64,000 bases of DNA from Methanosarcina vacuolata Z-761 (GCF_000969905.1 NZ_CP009520.1:4402001-4466000); one strand, 5' to 3'; positions 9,295 to 18,726 are shown, counted from the first letter of the stretch. A program made the numbers and translations. Notes: generated by a model not told the origin, from the letters alone.

Positions 9295-10332
9295 ATGCGG
9301 AAAATGCCGCTGGAAGAAAAAAAAGAAAATACCTGGGAAGATTTCCTCGAAGTTCCGGAAAAAAACAGGGGGGAAGATACTGCTTTGCTTCCTTTTGACA
9401 TCCCTGATTTAAAAACTCTCCTGAAAAAACAGGGCTATGCTCTGGCAGGCCGCCACTCAGCTGTTAAGACCTGTCTCTGGCTAAGGCACGCTATGAATGG
9501 CCAGGGCTTTTGCTATAAATCGAAATTCTATGGAGTTCAGTCTCATCGCTGCCTTCAGATGACTCCAACACTTATGTGCAACCAGCGCTGTCTTTTTTGC
9601 TGGCGTCCGACTGAGGTCCCTGTTCCTGCACCCGAGGAATGGGATTCACCTGAGAAGATAGTGGAAGAAAGTATTGCCTGTCAGCGTAAGCTAATTACCG
9701 GCTTTGGTGGTTCTCCTAATGCACTGAAGGAACGCTGGCTTGAGGGCAATGAGCCGAATAATGTTGCAATTTCCCTGTCTGGAGAACCAACCTTTTACCC
9801 TTATCTCCCTGAACTTATCGAGGAGTACGAAAAAAGAGGTTTTACGACTTTTCTTGTCACAAACGGCACAGTCCCCGAAATGCTTGCAAAGGTTTCCCCT
9901 TCCCAGCTCTATATGAGTCTTGACGCCCCAGATATTGAGACTTACCTGAAAGTCTGCCAACCCAGGTCGCCTGCTTTATGGGAAAAGATCAATGAATCTC
10001 TGTCCCTGATGAAGCAGAAAAAATCAAGGACAGTCATCCGAACAACCCTTGTGAAAGGTGAAAACCTGTTCAAGCCTGAGGCTTATGCCAGGCTAATAGA
10101 AAAAGCCTCCCCTGACTTTGTGGAGATAAAAGCATATATGCATCTGGGCTTCTCAAGACTCAGGCTTGACCGCTCTGCAATGCCTACTCATGAAGAGGTC
10201 CTCGAGTTCTCACAGGAACTTGCAAAACATCTTGGATATGAAATCGCAGATGAATCTGAAATCAGCAGAGTAGTCTTGTTATCAAAGGATGGGAGAAAAT
10301 CTCCTGTCAAAAAAGTTTCCGGCCTTGACTAA
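9295..10332 (+). CDS. taw1: tRNA 4-demethylwyosine synthase (radical SAM)
   Basis: This radical SAM enzyme builds the tricyclic imidazopurine of 4-demethylwyosine at G37 of tRNA-Phe from N1-methylguanosine and pyruvate. The cluster-binding motif is CNQRCLFC at about residue 99. SLSGEPTFYP is the SAM-binding GEP-type region, and the C-terminus contains the KAYMHLG segment typical of TYW1/Taw1. The start at ATG 9295 (or 9304) is preferred over an upstream TTG because a TATA box lies inside the longer frame. It is monocistronic by position. Confidence 0.92.
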   Translation: MRKMPLEEKKENTWEDFLEVPEKNRGEDTALLPFDIPDLKTLLKKQGYALAGRHSAVKTCLWLRHAMNGQGFCYKSKFYGVQSHRCLQMTPTLMCNQRCLFCWRPTEVPVPAPEEWDSPEKIVEESIACQRKLITGFGGSPNALKERWLEGNEPNNVAISLSGEPTFYPYLPELIEEYEKRGFTTFLVTNGTVPEMLAKVSPSQLYMSLDAPDIETYLKVCQPRSPALWEKINESLSLMKQKKSRTVIRTTLVKGENLFKPEAYARLIEKASPDFVEIKAYMHLGFSRLRLDRSAMPTHEEVLEFSQELAKHLGYEIADESEISRVVLLSKDGRKSPVKKVSGLD

Positions 10333-10792
10333 ATTCAAGTTTTTGATCTTAGTACCAGTAGCATCCAATGTGGAGACACAGAATGGTTTTTATATATTAA
10401 TCGACATATAAAATACGTTTGGGGATAGAAACAAATATAAACTCATGTTTCATTTAGGGGTATAACTCCAAGATGGACTTATCCAGTTTTATAGTTATAT
10501 ATACAGTTTGAGTAAAATTATGTCTCACATCTAGTGATATCAACAGAGCACGAAATAGGAAAAGTTTACGTAGCAAAGGAGCCGTCTTTTTCCGGAATTT
10601 CTGAGTGTCTTTCCCGGATTCGAAGTGTCGGTTCTTCTGGCAGCGTACTCTTACTCTTAGTTTCTTGTGTTCAGAGCGGTTTAATTTATCAATCCAGATC
10701 AAAAAGACAATCTCAAATTCAATAAAGGATTCAACCTCAAACCTGCCAGAAATACCAAAATTTTGCTATTATCTTTACGGGGAACATTTAAA
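10333..10792. other. AT-rich intergenic region taw1-prf1
   Basis: About 460 bases with no supportable gene. TATA-like stretches occur at about 10388-10395 and 10495-10503, and short open frames on both strands lack ribosome binding sites. The region probably carries the prf1 promoter and leader. Confidence 0.5.
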
Positions 10793-12040
10793 ATGGCTGA
10801 ACAATCTGCACACGAAAAGTACGAATTTAAAAAGAAGCTTGAAAGCCTGAGGGACAAAAAAGGAAGAAGCACTGAATTAATTTCTCTTTATATCCCTGCT
10901 GACAAGCAGATTTTTGATGTTACGAACCAGTTGAAAGACGAACACGGACAGGCTGCAAATATCAAGTCCAAACTTACCAGGACTAACGTACAGGGAGCCA
11001 TCGAATCTCTTCTTTCGAGGCTCAGATATCTTAACAAGGTCCCTGAAAACGGGATCGTTTATTTCACAGGAGCCGTGGATATCGGGGCTAATAAGACGAA
11101 CATGGAGAGCGAAGTAATTATCCCTCCGGAACCCATTACTGTTTATAAATATCATTGCGACTCCTCTTTCTTTCTTGAACCCTTAGAGGAAATGCTCAAG
11201 GATAAAGGCACCTTTGGGCTTCTGGTGCTTGACCGAAGAGAAGCTACAGTAGGGCTTCTTGTCGGAAAAAGGATTCAGGCTTTCCGCAATCTTACCTCAA
11301 CAGTTCCGGGAAAACAGAGGAAAGGTGGTCAGAGTTCTCATCGTTTCCAGCAGCTCAGGTTAATTGCTATCCATGATTTCTATAAGAGGATAGGAGACGC
11401 CGCAGATGATATTTTCCTCGCCGTTGAGCCTAAAGATCTCAAAGGTATCCTGATAGGAGGTCCTTCTCCTACAAAGGAAGAGTTCTACGCCGGGGAATTT
11501 CTGCACCACGAGCTTATGAGAAAGATCCTTGGACTCTTTGATACGGCTTACACTGACGAATCAGGGCTCTCGGAACTTGTGAATGCTGCCGCAGATAAGC
11601 TCCAGGACCTTGAGCTCATGGGACAGAAGAACGCTGTCAGGGCCTTCTTCAAAGAACTTATTTCCGACTCAGGCAAAGTAGCCTATGGGGAAACTCAGGT
11701 ACGGGCAAACCTTGAAATCAATTCTGTGGAAGTGCTCCTGCTTTCCGAAGATCTGCGAGCTGAAAGGGTAACCACGAAGTGCAGTGTTTGCGGATATGAA
11801 AATAAGTGGACACGGCGCTGGAAACCCGGAGAATCTGCACCTACAGCCGGGAACTGCCCGAACTGTGGAGCTTCCCTTGAAGTTACGGATGTTACCGACA
11901 TCGTTGACGAGCTCTCAGCCCTTGCTGACAAAAGCAATGCAAAAGTTATTTTCGTGTCTACAGACTTTGACGAAGGCTCGCAACTTATGAATGCTTTCGG
12001 AGGCATTGCTGCAATTCTCAGGTACAGTACTGGAGTCTGA
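10793..12040 (+). CDS. prf1: peptide chain release factor aRF1
   Basis: This factor recognises stop codons and triggers peptidyl-tRNA hydrolysis. At 415 residues it has the standard archaeal length. NIKS is at residues 56-59 and YxCxxxF at 120-126; together these form the stop-codon-reading site. GGQ is at 178-180. The C-terminal domain carries a CxxC...CxxC zinc motif. The ATG at 10793 is preferred because the ten residues upstream are not part of the family. In Methanosarcina this factor competes with pyrrolysyl-tRNA at UAG, which matters for the amber codon at 17388. Only one copy was seen here. Confidence 0.96.
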   Translation: MAEQSAHEKYEFKKKLESLRDKKGRSTELISLYIPADKQIFDVTNQLKDEHGQAANIKSKLTRTNVQGAIESLLSRLRYLNKVPENGIVYFTGAVDIGANKTNMESEVIIPPEPITVYKYHCDSSFFLEPLEEMLKDKGTFGLLVLDRREATVGLLVGKRIQAFRNLTSTVPGKQRKGGQSSHRFQQLRLIAIHDFYKRIGDAADDIFLAVEPKDLKGILIGGPSPTKEEFYAGEFLHHELMRKILGLFDTAYTDESGLSELVNAAADKLQDLELMGQKNAVRAFFKELISDSGKVAYGETQVRANLEINSVEVLLLSEDLRAERVTTKCSVCGYENKWTRRWKPGESAPTAGNCPNCGASLEVTDVTDIVDELSALADKSNAKVIFVSTDFDEGSQLMNAFGGIAAILRYSTGV

Positions 12041-12134
12041 TTTCACTCTGACTCCCATCAAATACTTCCCATCAATATTTTTCGTCCAATAATTATTACC
12101 CAATACTTTTTTAATTAAACCGTCCTTAGATCAC

Positions 12135-12340
12135 TGGATCAAAATTAGTAAATTAAAGCTATTGAATTAAAATCCGTAAATCAAATTTAGTGAATTAAAA
12201 CTGTTAGATTAAGTTTAGTGAATAAAATTTAGTAAAGTGAGATTAGTGAACCAAAATTAAACTTAGTAAATTAAACTCAGTAAATTAAACTCAGTAAATT
12301 AAACTCAGTAAATTAAACTCAGTAAATTAAACTTAGTAAA
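12135..12340 (+). repeat. 14-bp tandem repeat upstream of argS
   Basis: Five near-perfect copies of TAAATTAAACTCAG run from about 12267 to 12336, preceded by more than 100 bases of degenerate versions of the same unit. This array fills most of the 346-base gap between prf1 and argS, which otherwise shows no gene. Confidence 0.85.
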
Positions 12341-12386
12341 CTCAAGGCTATCACATTGTTTTCGTAGTTTTTACAGGTGATTTATC

Positions 12387-14096
12387 TTGTTCCTGGAACT
12401 AAAAGCTCAGGCTACATCAATCTTAAAAGACGCTATCCAAAAGGCCGGACTTGAAATTGAAGATTCCGAACTTTATTTCGAAACCTCATCTTACGCTGAC
12501 CTCGCAAGCAGGGCCGCTTTCAGACTGGCAAGTCTGTACAGGCAAAACCCGAAAGAATTAGCAGCCCGTATTGTTTCTGCAGTTGAAATTCCGGATGGTT
12601 CGTACATAGGAGAAGTAAGTGCTGCTGGCCCTTACATTAACTTCCATGCTAGCAGGCGCTATCTGGACATAACGGTTACTACAGTCCTTAAAGAGAAGGA
12701 GAAATTTGGCTGTGGAGCTCCAAAGGATAAAATTTTACTTGAGCACACCTCAGCAAACCCGAATGGTCCCCTGCATGTAGGCCACATCCGAAACTCCATT
12801 ATCGGAGACACTCTTGCCCGCATTCTCAGAAGAGCAGGATATGACGTGGAAGTACAGTATTATGTCAACGATATGGGCCGCCAGATTGCAGTAGTTTCCT
12901 GGGCGTGCGAACGCTTTGAGCTTGACCTTTCCAGAAAATCCGACTCTGCCATTGCTGATGTGTATATCAAAGCCAATGTCGAGCTGGATAAAAACCCGGA
13001 GTATGTAAAGGAAATCGACGCTCTGATGGAAAAGGTAGAAATAGGGGATGTCAAGACAATCGACAGTTTTTACAAGGCAGTTTCTCTGGCGGTTTCCGGG
13101 ATCAAGGAGACCTTACTTCGTTTAAATGTTGTCCATGATAAATTTGTCAGTGAATCAACTTTCCTTAAATCCGGCGCAGTACATGATATTGTCGAGCGGA
13201 TCAAAGCAACCGGAAGGACAAAAACAGACAAAGGTGCCCTCGTAGTAGACCTTTCGGACTACGGGTTTAAAAAAACCCTTGTTATCCAGCGTTCAAACGG
13301 CACTTCTCTTTACACAACCAGAGATCTTGCTTACCATGAATGGAAAGCCGGACAGGCAGACCGCATAATCGATGTCTTCGGAGCTGACCACAAGCTGATT
13401 TCAGGCCAGCTAAGGGCTACGCTGAACTCAATCGGGATCAAGGAACCTGAGGTTGTTATCTTCGAGTTTGTCTCCCTCCCTGAAGGTTCAATGAGCACCC
13501 GCCGTGGGCAGTTCATAAGTGCAGATGATCTATTTGACAGGGTTACGGAAGCTGCCCTTGAGCAGGTCGAAACCCGCCGTCCTGAAACCTCTGAAGAGTT
13601 CAAGAAGCAGGTTGCGGAAATGGTCGGAATTGGCGCGGTAAGATACGATATAGTAAGAGTCTCCCCGGAAAAGTCCACAGTTTTCAACTGGAAAGAGGCA
13701 CTGGACTTTGAGAAACAGGGTGCTCCTTATATCCAATACTCCCATGCCCGCGCCTGCAGTATTCTCGAAAAAGCAAAAGAAGAAGCAGCCTGGGACCCCT
13801 CGGCAGAAATAGATTCTTCTCTGCTTGTTGAAGATACTGAAATCGATCTTATCAAGAAGATGGCGTCATTTGACAGCATAATCGACCTTGCAGCCCGCGA
13901 ACTCAAGCCTCATGTGCTTGCAATCTACGCCCGCGAACTGGCAGATGCTTTTAACCAGTTCTACCGCTTTGTCCCTGTAATTGCTGCCGAGGACGAAAAA
14001 GTCAGGGCTTCAAGACTGGCTCTTGTGAACTGCGCAAGGATTGTGCTTGCAAACTCGCTTGACACGCTTGGAATTGCAGCGCCTGAATCTATGTAA
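12387..14096 (+). CDS. argS: arginyl-tRNA synthetase
   Basis: This class Ia synthetase charges tRNA-Arg. The N-terminal tRNA-binding (Add-1) domain covers residues about 1-110. The HIGH-type signature is HVGH at residues 130-133. SMSTRRG takes the place of KMSKS, as in many ArgRS enzymes. The DALR anticodon-binding domain is at the C-terminus. The start is a TTG with AGGTGA about seven bases upstream; no ATG gives a complete N-terminal domain. A long pyrimidine tract follows the stop. Confidence 0.95.
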   Translation: MFLELKAQATSILKDAIQKAGLEIEDSELYFETSSYADLASRAAFRLASLYRQNPKELAARIVSAVEIPDGSYIGEVSAAGPYINFHASRRYLDITVTTVLKEKEKFGCGAPKDKILLEHTSANPNGPLHVGHIRNSIIGDTLARILRRAGYDVEVQYYVNDMGRQIAVVSWACERFELDLSRKSDSAIADVYIKANVELDKNPEYVKEIDALMEKVEIGDVKTIDSFYKAVSLAVSGIKETLLRLNVVHDKFVSESTFLKSGAVHDIVERIKATGRTKTDKGALVVDLSDYGFKKTLVIQRSNGTSLYTTRDLAYHEWKAGQADRIIDVFGADHKLISGQLRATLNSIGIKEPEVVIFEFVSLPEGSMSTRRGQFISADDLFDRVTEAALEQVETRRPETSEEFKKQVAEMVGIGAVRYDIVRVSPEKSTVFNWKEALDFEKQGAPYIQYSHARACSILEKAKEEAAWDPSAEIDSSLLVEDTEIDLIKKMASFDSIIDLAARELKPHVLAIYARELADAFNQFYRFVPVIAAEDEKVRASRLALVNCARIVLANSLDTLGIAAPESM

Positions 14097-14210
14097 AGAT
14101 TTTTCCCCTTTTTTTCCTTTTTCTTCTCGATCTTTCCTTTTTCCCCTCTTTTTTCCTTTTTTCCCCTCGATCTTTCCTTTCTTTTTTTTCTTCAGTCTTA
14201 CTTTTTGTTT
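14097..14210 (+). terminator. Long pyrimidine-tract terminator after argS
   Basis: More than 100 bases of almost pure T and C directly follow the argS stop codon. It includes several runs of six or more T and a repeated CTCGATCTTTCCTTT element. Oligo-T tracts terminate archaeal transcription without needing a hairpin. Confidence 0.7.
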
Positions 14211-14370
14211 TGCTATTTATGTGGATGTACGAGTTTAATACTTCCTGGGCACCTTCTAGAGACACTGGCTATTGAAAATCAGTTCTCCAATCCTGTACAG
14301 AAGGCCTTAAGAAAAATATAAAATCTTTTGCAGCAAAAAGGATAATTTACAAGTACTGCTGCAGGATATT

Positions 14371-14781
14371 ATGACAACGATAAACGAAGCTTTTCGGATG
14401 TTCTTGAATGAACAGGAAGGCAACTTGAAACCTGATACCTTCCTGGACCTTGAAGATGTGATCCTTCTTTACGAGGAATTCCTTGAATTCAGTGCAGAAG
14501 ATTCTTTTTCTGAAGAAGACAGAGAACTTTATAATACCCGGCACGAAAACGAAAACAGGAGTTACTGCGACATTTTCGGCCCTGAGCATCTCACCCCATC
14601 AGGAATTAAAGAATTCCTCGATGATTATGTAGTTGAGGTAGGAGGAGGCAAGAAGTTTATAGGTACAGCCGCGAAAGTCATTGAAAAATTCTTTGAATGG
14701 GCTCAGGAAAAAGGTTACATTGACGAGAAGGCTTTAGAAGTAAACAGCGAAGTTCTCAGGAAATATAAGAAAAGGTACTGA
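14371..14781 (+). CDS. paralog 1 of an integrase-N-domain-like family (short form)
   Basis: This 136-residue acidic protein is homologous to the next three genes over its whole length. The helical pattern near the N-terminus (AFRMFLNEQEGNLKPDTFLD and onward) resembles the SAM-like core-binding domain of tyrosine recombinases, but no catalytic domain is present. The later W-(A/L)-x-EKGYI segment is shared by all copies. It lacks the roughly 100-residue C-terminal beta-rich domain of its relatives, and nothing resembling that domain follows the stop, so the copy is C-terminally truncated. Function unknown. Confidence 0.65.
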   Translation: MTTINEAFRMFLNEQEGNLKPDTFLDLEDVILLYEEFLEFSAEDSFSEEDRELYNTRHENENRSYCDIFGPEHLTPSGIKEFLDDYVVEVGGGKKFIGTAAKVIEKFFEWAQEKGYIDEKALEVNSEVLRKYKKRY

Positions 14782-15100
14782 TGTTGCGTAACTAGCAAAA
14801 TGTCGTAAAAATCAATCGCAATTATTCAGAATCGTTAAATCCTTGAGGGTTGACGAGACAGTAAACAATGTGTTGAAGAAATTTTTTCTGAAATAGAGGC
14901 TTGAAAAGCCTGCTTTCAGGTAGTCCTTTTCCTTTTTTGCTCATTCTGTTAATCCCGTTAATTCTGTGGATTCCATTTATTTCGGTTATTTATTAAACAT
15001 TTTGAATTTATTTATCCTTGGAAAGGGAGTAGGTCGGAAACTCTCAAAAGCAGGGCAAAATCTTGAAAAATTGGAAAAACAATTCTCTTATAGAACTGCC
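14782..15100. other. Intergenic region between paralogs 1 and 2
   Basis: About 320 bases. A short perfect inverted repeat (AGGCTT/AAGCCT) at about 14897-14911 is followed by a pyrimidine-rich stretch and may end transcription of paralog 1. No gene was seen. Confidence 0.45.
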
Positions 15101-15814
15101 ATGAAAACGATAGATGAAGCTTTTCGGGAATTTTTAAAAGAGCAAAAAAGAGAGTTGAGTCCCAGGACACATCGGGACTATGAAAATTTAATCTCTCTTT
15201 TTGAGGAATATCTCGATGTTTGTGCTTCTGATGACCTTTATGAAGAGGATCAGGAACTCTATAAAGAGAAGCATAAGAACGAGCATAAAGAATACTGCCA
15301 GATTTTTGACCTTGCGTATATTGTGCCTTCAGATATTGAATATTTCCTTGAGGATTATCTAATTAATGATTTTGGAGGGAGCGCGGCTTTCGTTGAAACT
15401 TCGCGGCGTTTTTTCCGTAAATTCCTGCCCTGGGCTTATGAAAAAGACTACCTTGATCCAGAGCATTATAGTGAACTTGCTAAGGTTGTAGGGAATATAA
15501 GAAAAAAAGGGAAAAAGACTGCTTCTCAAGTTCAGAAATTTGGCAGTTTGCTCTGCGATTATGTGGACGCACATCCGGCTGAGGAGAGTCCAGAGTGGAA
15601 AGAGGGAGATTTTGAGATCAGGAGAGTCGAACCCGGAAAGTTATGGGTAGAGGATTATCTGGACCCTTACATCGAAATCGGGCCTGTTAAGGTTTCGGAA
15701 GAAGTGAGTTCGCTGGCAAAGACAGGCTGGTACCTTAATTTCGGAATAGTAAAAGTCGGGGACTTCTGGCAGATAGTATATGTAGAGGGAGTTTCGTCCC
15801 GCTGTCCTTATTGA
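15101..15814 (+). CDS. paralog 2 of the integrase-N-domain-like family
   Basis: This 237-residue protein was started at the ATG at 15101, which aligns with the starts of the sister genes; the frame upstream is open but unrelated. Residues about 1-140 are the helical SAM-like region. Residues about 150-237 are a second domain with the family signature EPGKLWVEDYLD, a VSEE(V/I)SS motif and a terminal W-x-I. No catalytic residues of recombinases (Arg, His, Tyr) are present. No recognised function. Confidence 0.7.
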   Translation: MKTIDEAFREFLKEQKRELSPRTHRDYENLISLFEEYLDVCASDDLYEEDQELYKEKHKNEHKEYCQIFDLAYIVPSDIEYFLEDYLINDFGGSAAFVETSRRFFRKFLPWAYEKDYLDPEHYSELAKVVGNIRKKGKKTASQVQKFGSLLCDYVDAHPAEESPEWKEGDFEIRRVEPGKLWVEDYLDPYIEIGPVKVSEEVSSLAKTGWYLNFGIVKVGDFWQIVYVEGVSSRCPY

Positions 15815-15902
15815 AAAGCTCGGCACTTTCTGGAATTATTGAATATCTCCGGGATTTTTAAAAGAAAAAGAATATCAAAGAACGGGAGGTAAGGTCGATA
15901 AA

Positions 15903-16613
15903 ATGAAAACGACAGTCAGTAGGTCAATTCATGAAATTCTGAGGGAATTCCTGGCTGAACAGGAAGCCCGCCTGAGCTCTAAAACCTATTCTGGATATGA
16001 AGAGGCAATTTCTTTTTTCAGGACATATCTCAATAACTTCGGGCATCAGCACTTGAATAGGGCTGAGACTGAAAGATATGAAAAACTTGAAGCTTCCGAA
16101 GACAAGCAGTTCTGGGACATTTTTGGCCCTGAACACCTTCGCTCTTCGGAAATCTCTGATTTTCTGGCCGATTTCATGGTCAGAAAGGTTGCAGGCAGCA
16201 GGACCCTTATGGAAACAACAGGCAGGGTCATGTATAAACTGGTCAAATGGCTGCATGAAAAAGGTTACATGCCTGATAAAGAATATGAAGAAGCGGCTGA
16301 AAACGTAAAAGAACTCAAAACCGCCCTCCCGTTAGTTGGAGAAGTTACTGACCTGATCTGTGATTATGTAGAGCGACATCCGGTTGAAACCCGGTATACC
16401 AGTGACCTTGATGCATATTTCGATATCGTAAAAATCGAGCCTGGAAAGCTCTGGCTTGAAGACTACCTGGAATCAGGAAAACGCGTCGGGCCGGTTGTCG
16501 TTTCTGAGGAAATCAGTTCAAAGTGCAAAGTTGGCTGGACGGTGTCCCTCTGGGTTGCAAAAACGGGAAAGGTCTGGAGGATTCTCGAAAGTGGGAATGT
16601 GCTGCCCCGATGA
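15903..16613 (+). CDS. paralog 3 of the integrase-N-domain-like family
   Basis: This 236-residue protein has a strong ribosome binding site (GGGAGGTAAGG). The two-part architecture matches paralogs 2 and 4. The C-terminal signature is EPGKLWLEDYLESG, then VVSEEISSKCKVGWTV, then AKTGKVWRILESGNVLP. It is the most complete member and is useful as the reference for judging the amber codon in paralog 4 and the decayed copy at 17.8 kb. The lysine of AKTG is the position occupied by UAG in paralog 4. Confidence 0.72.
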   Translation: MKTTVSRSIHEILREFLAEQEARLSSKTYSGYEEAISFFRTYLNNFGHQHLNRAETERYEKLEASEDKQFWDIFGPEHLRSSEISDFLADFMVRKVAGSRTLMETTGRVMYKLVKWLHEKGYMPDKEYEEAAENVKELKTALPLVGEVTDLICDYVERHPVETRYTSDLDAYFDIVKIEPGKLWLEDYLESGKRVGPVVVSEEISSKCKVGWTVSLWVAKTGKVWRILESGNVLPR

Positions 16614-16733
16614 GAAGAAAGTCCAGTTTTGTATTCTAACGGCCTATAAAGAGCCAATATGAGTTCTTCATGCCAATTTTTAAGATCGATGATTTACTTT
16701 AGTTTAATTAAAAGATTGTAAATAGGAAATGCC

Positions 16734-17390
16734 ATGAAAAGTACGAAAGAAAAGACTCTACAGAAAGTTTTTCAGGAATTTCTGGCTGAGCAGCAGAGCG
16801 TCCTGAAGCCTCAGACCTATTCAGGAAGTAAACTTGCGATCAACTATTTCGAGCGTTATCTCAATGGCTATGGATCTGAAAATCTGACAGAGACGGAACT
16901 GGAGAGATACGAAGAGCTGTCTGAAGGCAAAGGAAAGGAATATTGTGAGATCTTTGGCCCCAGTCATCTCGGGCTCAAGGAAATGGAGTCTTTTCTCGGC
17001 CTTTTTATGGTTTTGAGGGTTGAAGCCAGTAAAAACTTCCTGGCTATTGTGGGAAGGGTTATGCACAAACTGGTGAAGTGGCTGCACGAGAAAGGGTATC
17101 TGGCTGACGGTGATTATAAAATAATGGACAGGAGAGTAAAAGAACTCAAGGCCGACCTCCCTATAGCGGTAGAAGTAAATGGCCTGATGTCTGAATATGC
17201 TGCAAAGTCTCCACGTGGGAAATACACGGAAGAGCTGAAAAGCCGCTTCACCATCAAAAAAATCGAGCCCGGAAAATTGTGGCTTGAGGATTTAATGGGC
17301 CCAGGAAAACTTACAGGGCCTGCTCTCGTTTCCGAAGGAATCAGTTCCATGTGCAAGACCGGCTGGACTGTAGTGCTCTGGATAGGGTAG
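16734..17390 (+). CDS. paralog 4 of the integrase-N-domain-like family, ending at an amber codon (possible pyrrolysine readthrough to 17450)
   Basis: There are 218 residues up to a TAG at 17388-17390. Without the TAG the frame continues for 19 more codons, to a TGA at 17448-17450, and the added residues (TGSVWKVIDSTVVYP and onward) match the conserved C-terminal end of paralogs 2 and 3. The TAG therefore falls inside the conserved domain, at the position of Lys in the AKTG motif. Because Methanosarcina inserts pyrrolysine at UAG, the full product may be 238 residues with Pyl at position 219. A recent nonsense mutation is the simpler alternative. Confidence 0.7.
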   Translation: MKSTKEKTLQKVFQEFLAEQQSVLKPQTYSGSKLAINYFERYLNGYGSENLTETELERYEELSEGKGKEYCEIFGPSHLGLKEMESFLGLFMVLRVEASKNFLAIVGRVMHKLVKWLHEKGYLADGDYKIMDRRVKELKADLPIAVEVNGLMSEYAAKSPRGKYTEELKSRFTIKKIEPGKLWLEDLMGPGKLTGPALVSEGISSMCKTGWTVVLWIG

Positions 17391-17450
17391 ACAGGAAGTG
17401 TGTGGAAGGTAATTGATAGTACGGTTGTGTATCCTATTACTGAATACTGA

Positions 17451-17764
17451 CTTTCTGATCCTTTTTTGCTTTTTCTTCTCTTTTTCACTCTTTTTTGCCT
17501 TTTCTTACTTTTTTCACTTTATATTGTCTTTTTTGCCTTTTTTCACTCTTTCGTGCTCTTTTCAGTCTTATTTTTTCTGTTCTCCAGTCAAATGCCTGTA
17601 AACACTATCAAATAGAGCTCTCTTAAATATATCACCAAAATCTCTATCATCATTGATTTTTCTGGATACTTTGACTGCTATCAATTAGCATTATAGCTTT
17701 ACTTTCATTTCAAACTTCCAACAATTTAGTCAACTGCTTATAATGTAGTTGAGACCATCAATAA
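17451..17764. other. T-rich gap between paralog 4 and the decayed copy
   Basis: About 310 bases. The first 130 are dominated by long T and C runs of the kind that follow archaeal genes and probably terminate transcription. The rest is AT-rich with no gene. Confidence 0.5.
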
Positions 17765-17998
17765 CTTGAAAATCCTGTTAAAAATTATTCTGAAACTCTG
17801 GATGATTTCTTCATTATTACCGAGATTAAAACCGGAAAACTCTGGTTTGAGAGTTATTCGGAAGGGAAAAATATTGGGCCTGTGCTTGTTTCAGAAAAAA
17901 TCAGTTCCATGTGCAAGGTGGGTTGGACTATTTGCCTCCTGATTGCAAAAACAGGGAACAACTGGAGGGTTCTGGAAAGCGGGAACATGTATCCTTAA
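17765..17998 (+). pseudogene. decayed fifth copy: C-terminal fragment of the same family
   Basis: About 77 codons are open and align with the C-terminal domain of paralogs 2-4, from the (H/N)PV region through KTGKLWFESY, VSEKISSMCKVGWT and AKTGNNWRVLESGNMYP to a TAA stop. The N-terminal half is missing and there is no start codon or ribosome binding site. The TAG position of paralog 4 is AAA (Lys) here. The fragment shows that the array once had at least five members. Confidence 0.75.
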
Positions 17999-18136
17999 TT
18001 GATATTTGATTGAAAAATCTTTTTTTAAAAAATTTCATCATGCTACGTAATACTCTTTTTTACCATTGGTACCAAGCGACTGATTAAGCGACTGATTAAG
18101 CGACTGATTATTTGTAAACTGAATAGTCACAAGCTA

Positions 18137-18150
18137 TAAATTATAATTTA
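18137..18150 (+). promoter_or_regulatory. TATA-like element before the DUF6398-like gene
   Basis: An AT-only stretch (TATAATTTATATTA) lies about 30-40 bases before the ATG at 18178, and AGAGGATAA forms the ribosome binding site. Confidence 0.4.
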
Positions 18151-18177
18151 TATTATTTGATATTCAGAGGATAAACT

Positions 18178-18690
18178 ATGACCAACCGCGAACTTGTGCA
18201 ACAAAAGAAAGAAACTCTTATCCAGATGACAGATGGATTTGCAGACAGCTACCTTGATGAAAACTATAAAATGCTGTGTCAAAAACTAATCAATAAAATG
18301 AGCCGGAAAAGGCAGGTCCCTTTTCTTTCAGGAAAGCTGGAGATATGGGCTGCTGCAGTAGTTTATGCGCTTGGGCAGATCAATTTTCTTTTTGATAAAA
18401 ATTTTGAGCCCTATGTAAGTGCTACCGATCTCTGTGATTATTTTGGGACAAACCAGAGCACAACCTCTCAGAAAGCAAAGAAAATCCGCGATATGTTCAA
18501 AATGAGATATTTTAATGAGGAGTTCTCTACTGAAAGGATGAAAAATGATAATCCTTTGAATGAATTCGTAATGATCAATGGGTTTGTTGTTCCTATTTCT
18601 ACTGTTATGAAAATATTGGAGGAAACAGAAGAAGAGTTGCTGAAAGAACTTGAACTGGAAGACGAAGATCTTGAAACTGAAGAAAAATGA
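18178..18690 (+). CDS. DUF6398-like protein
   Basis: This 170-residue soluble protein has a strong AGAGGAT ribosome binding site. The segment EIWAAAVVYALGQINFLFD (residues about 57-75) and the following HTH-like stretch (TDLCDYFGTNQSTTSQKAKKIRDM) match the pattern I associate with DUF6398. The last 25 residues are almost all Glu, Leu and Asp. Function is unknown. The HTH-like region may bind DNA, but that is inference. It sits between the paralog array and a toxin relic. Confidence 0.7.
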   Translation: MTNRELVQQKKETLIQMTDGFADSYLDENYKMLCQKLINKMSRKRQVPFLSGKLEIWAAAVVYALGQINFLFDKNFEPYVSATDLCDYFGTNQSTTSQKAKKIRDMFKMRYFNEEFSTERMKNDNPLNEFVMINGFVVPISTVMKILEETEEELLKELELEDEDLETEEK

Positions 18691-18726
18691 GTTCAGGTCC
18701 CATTTCCCATTTCGTCAACTACACTG

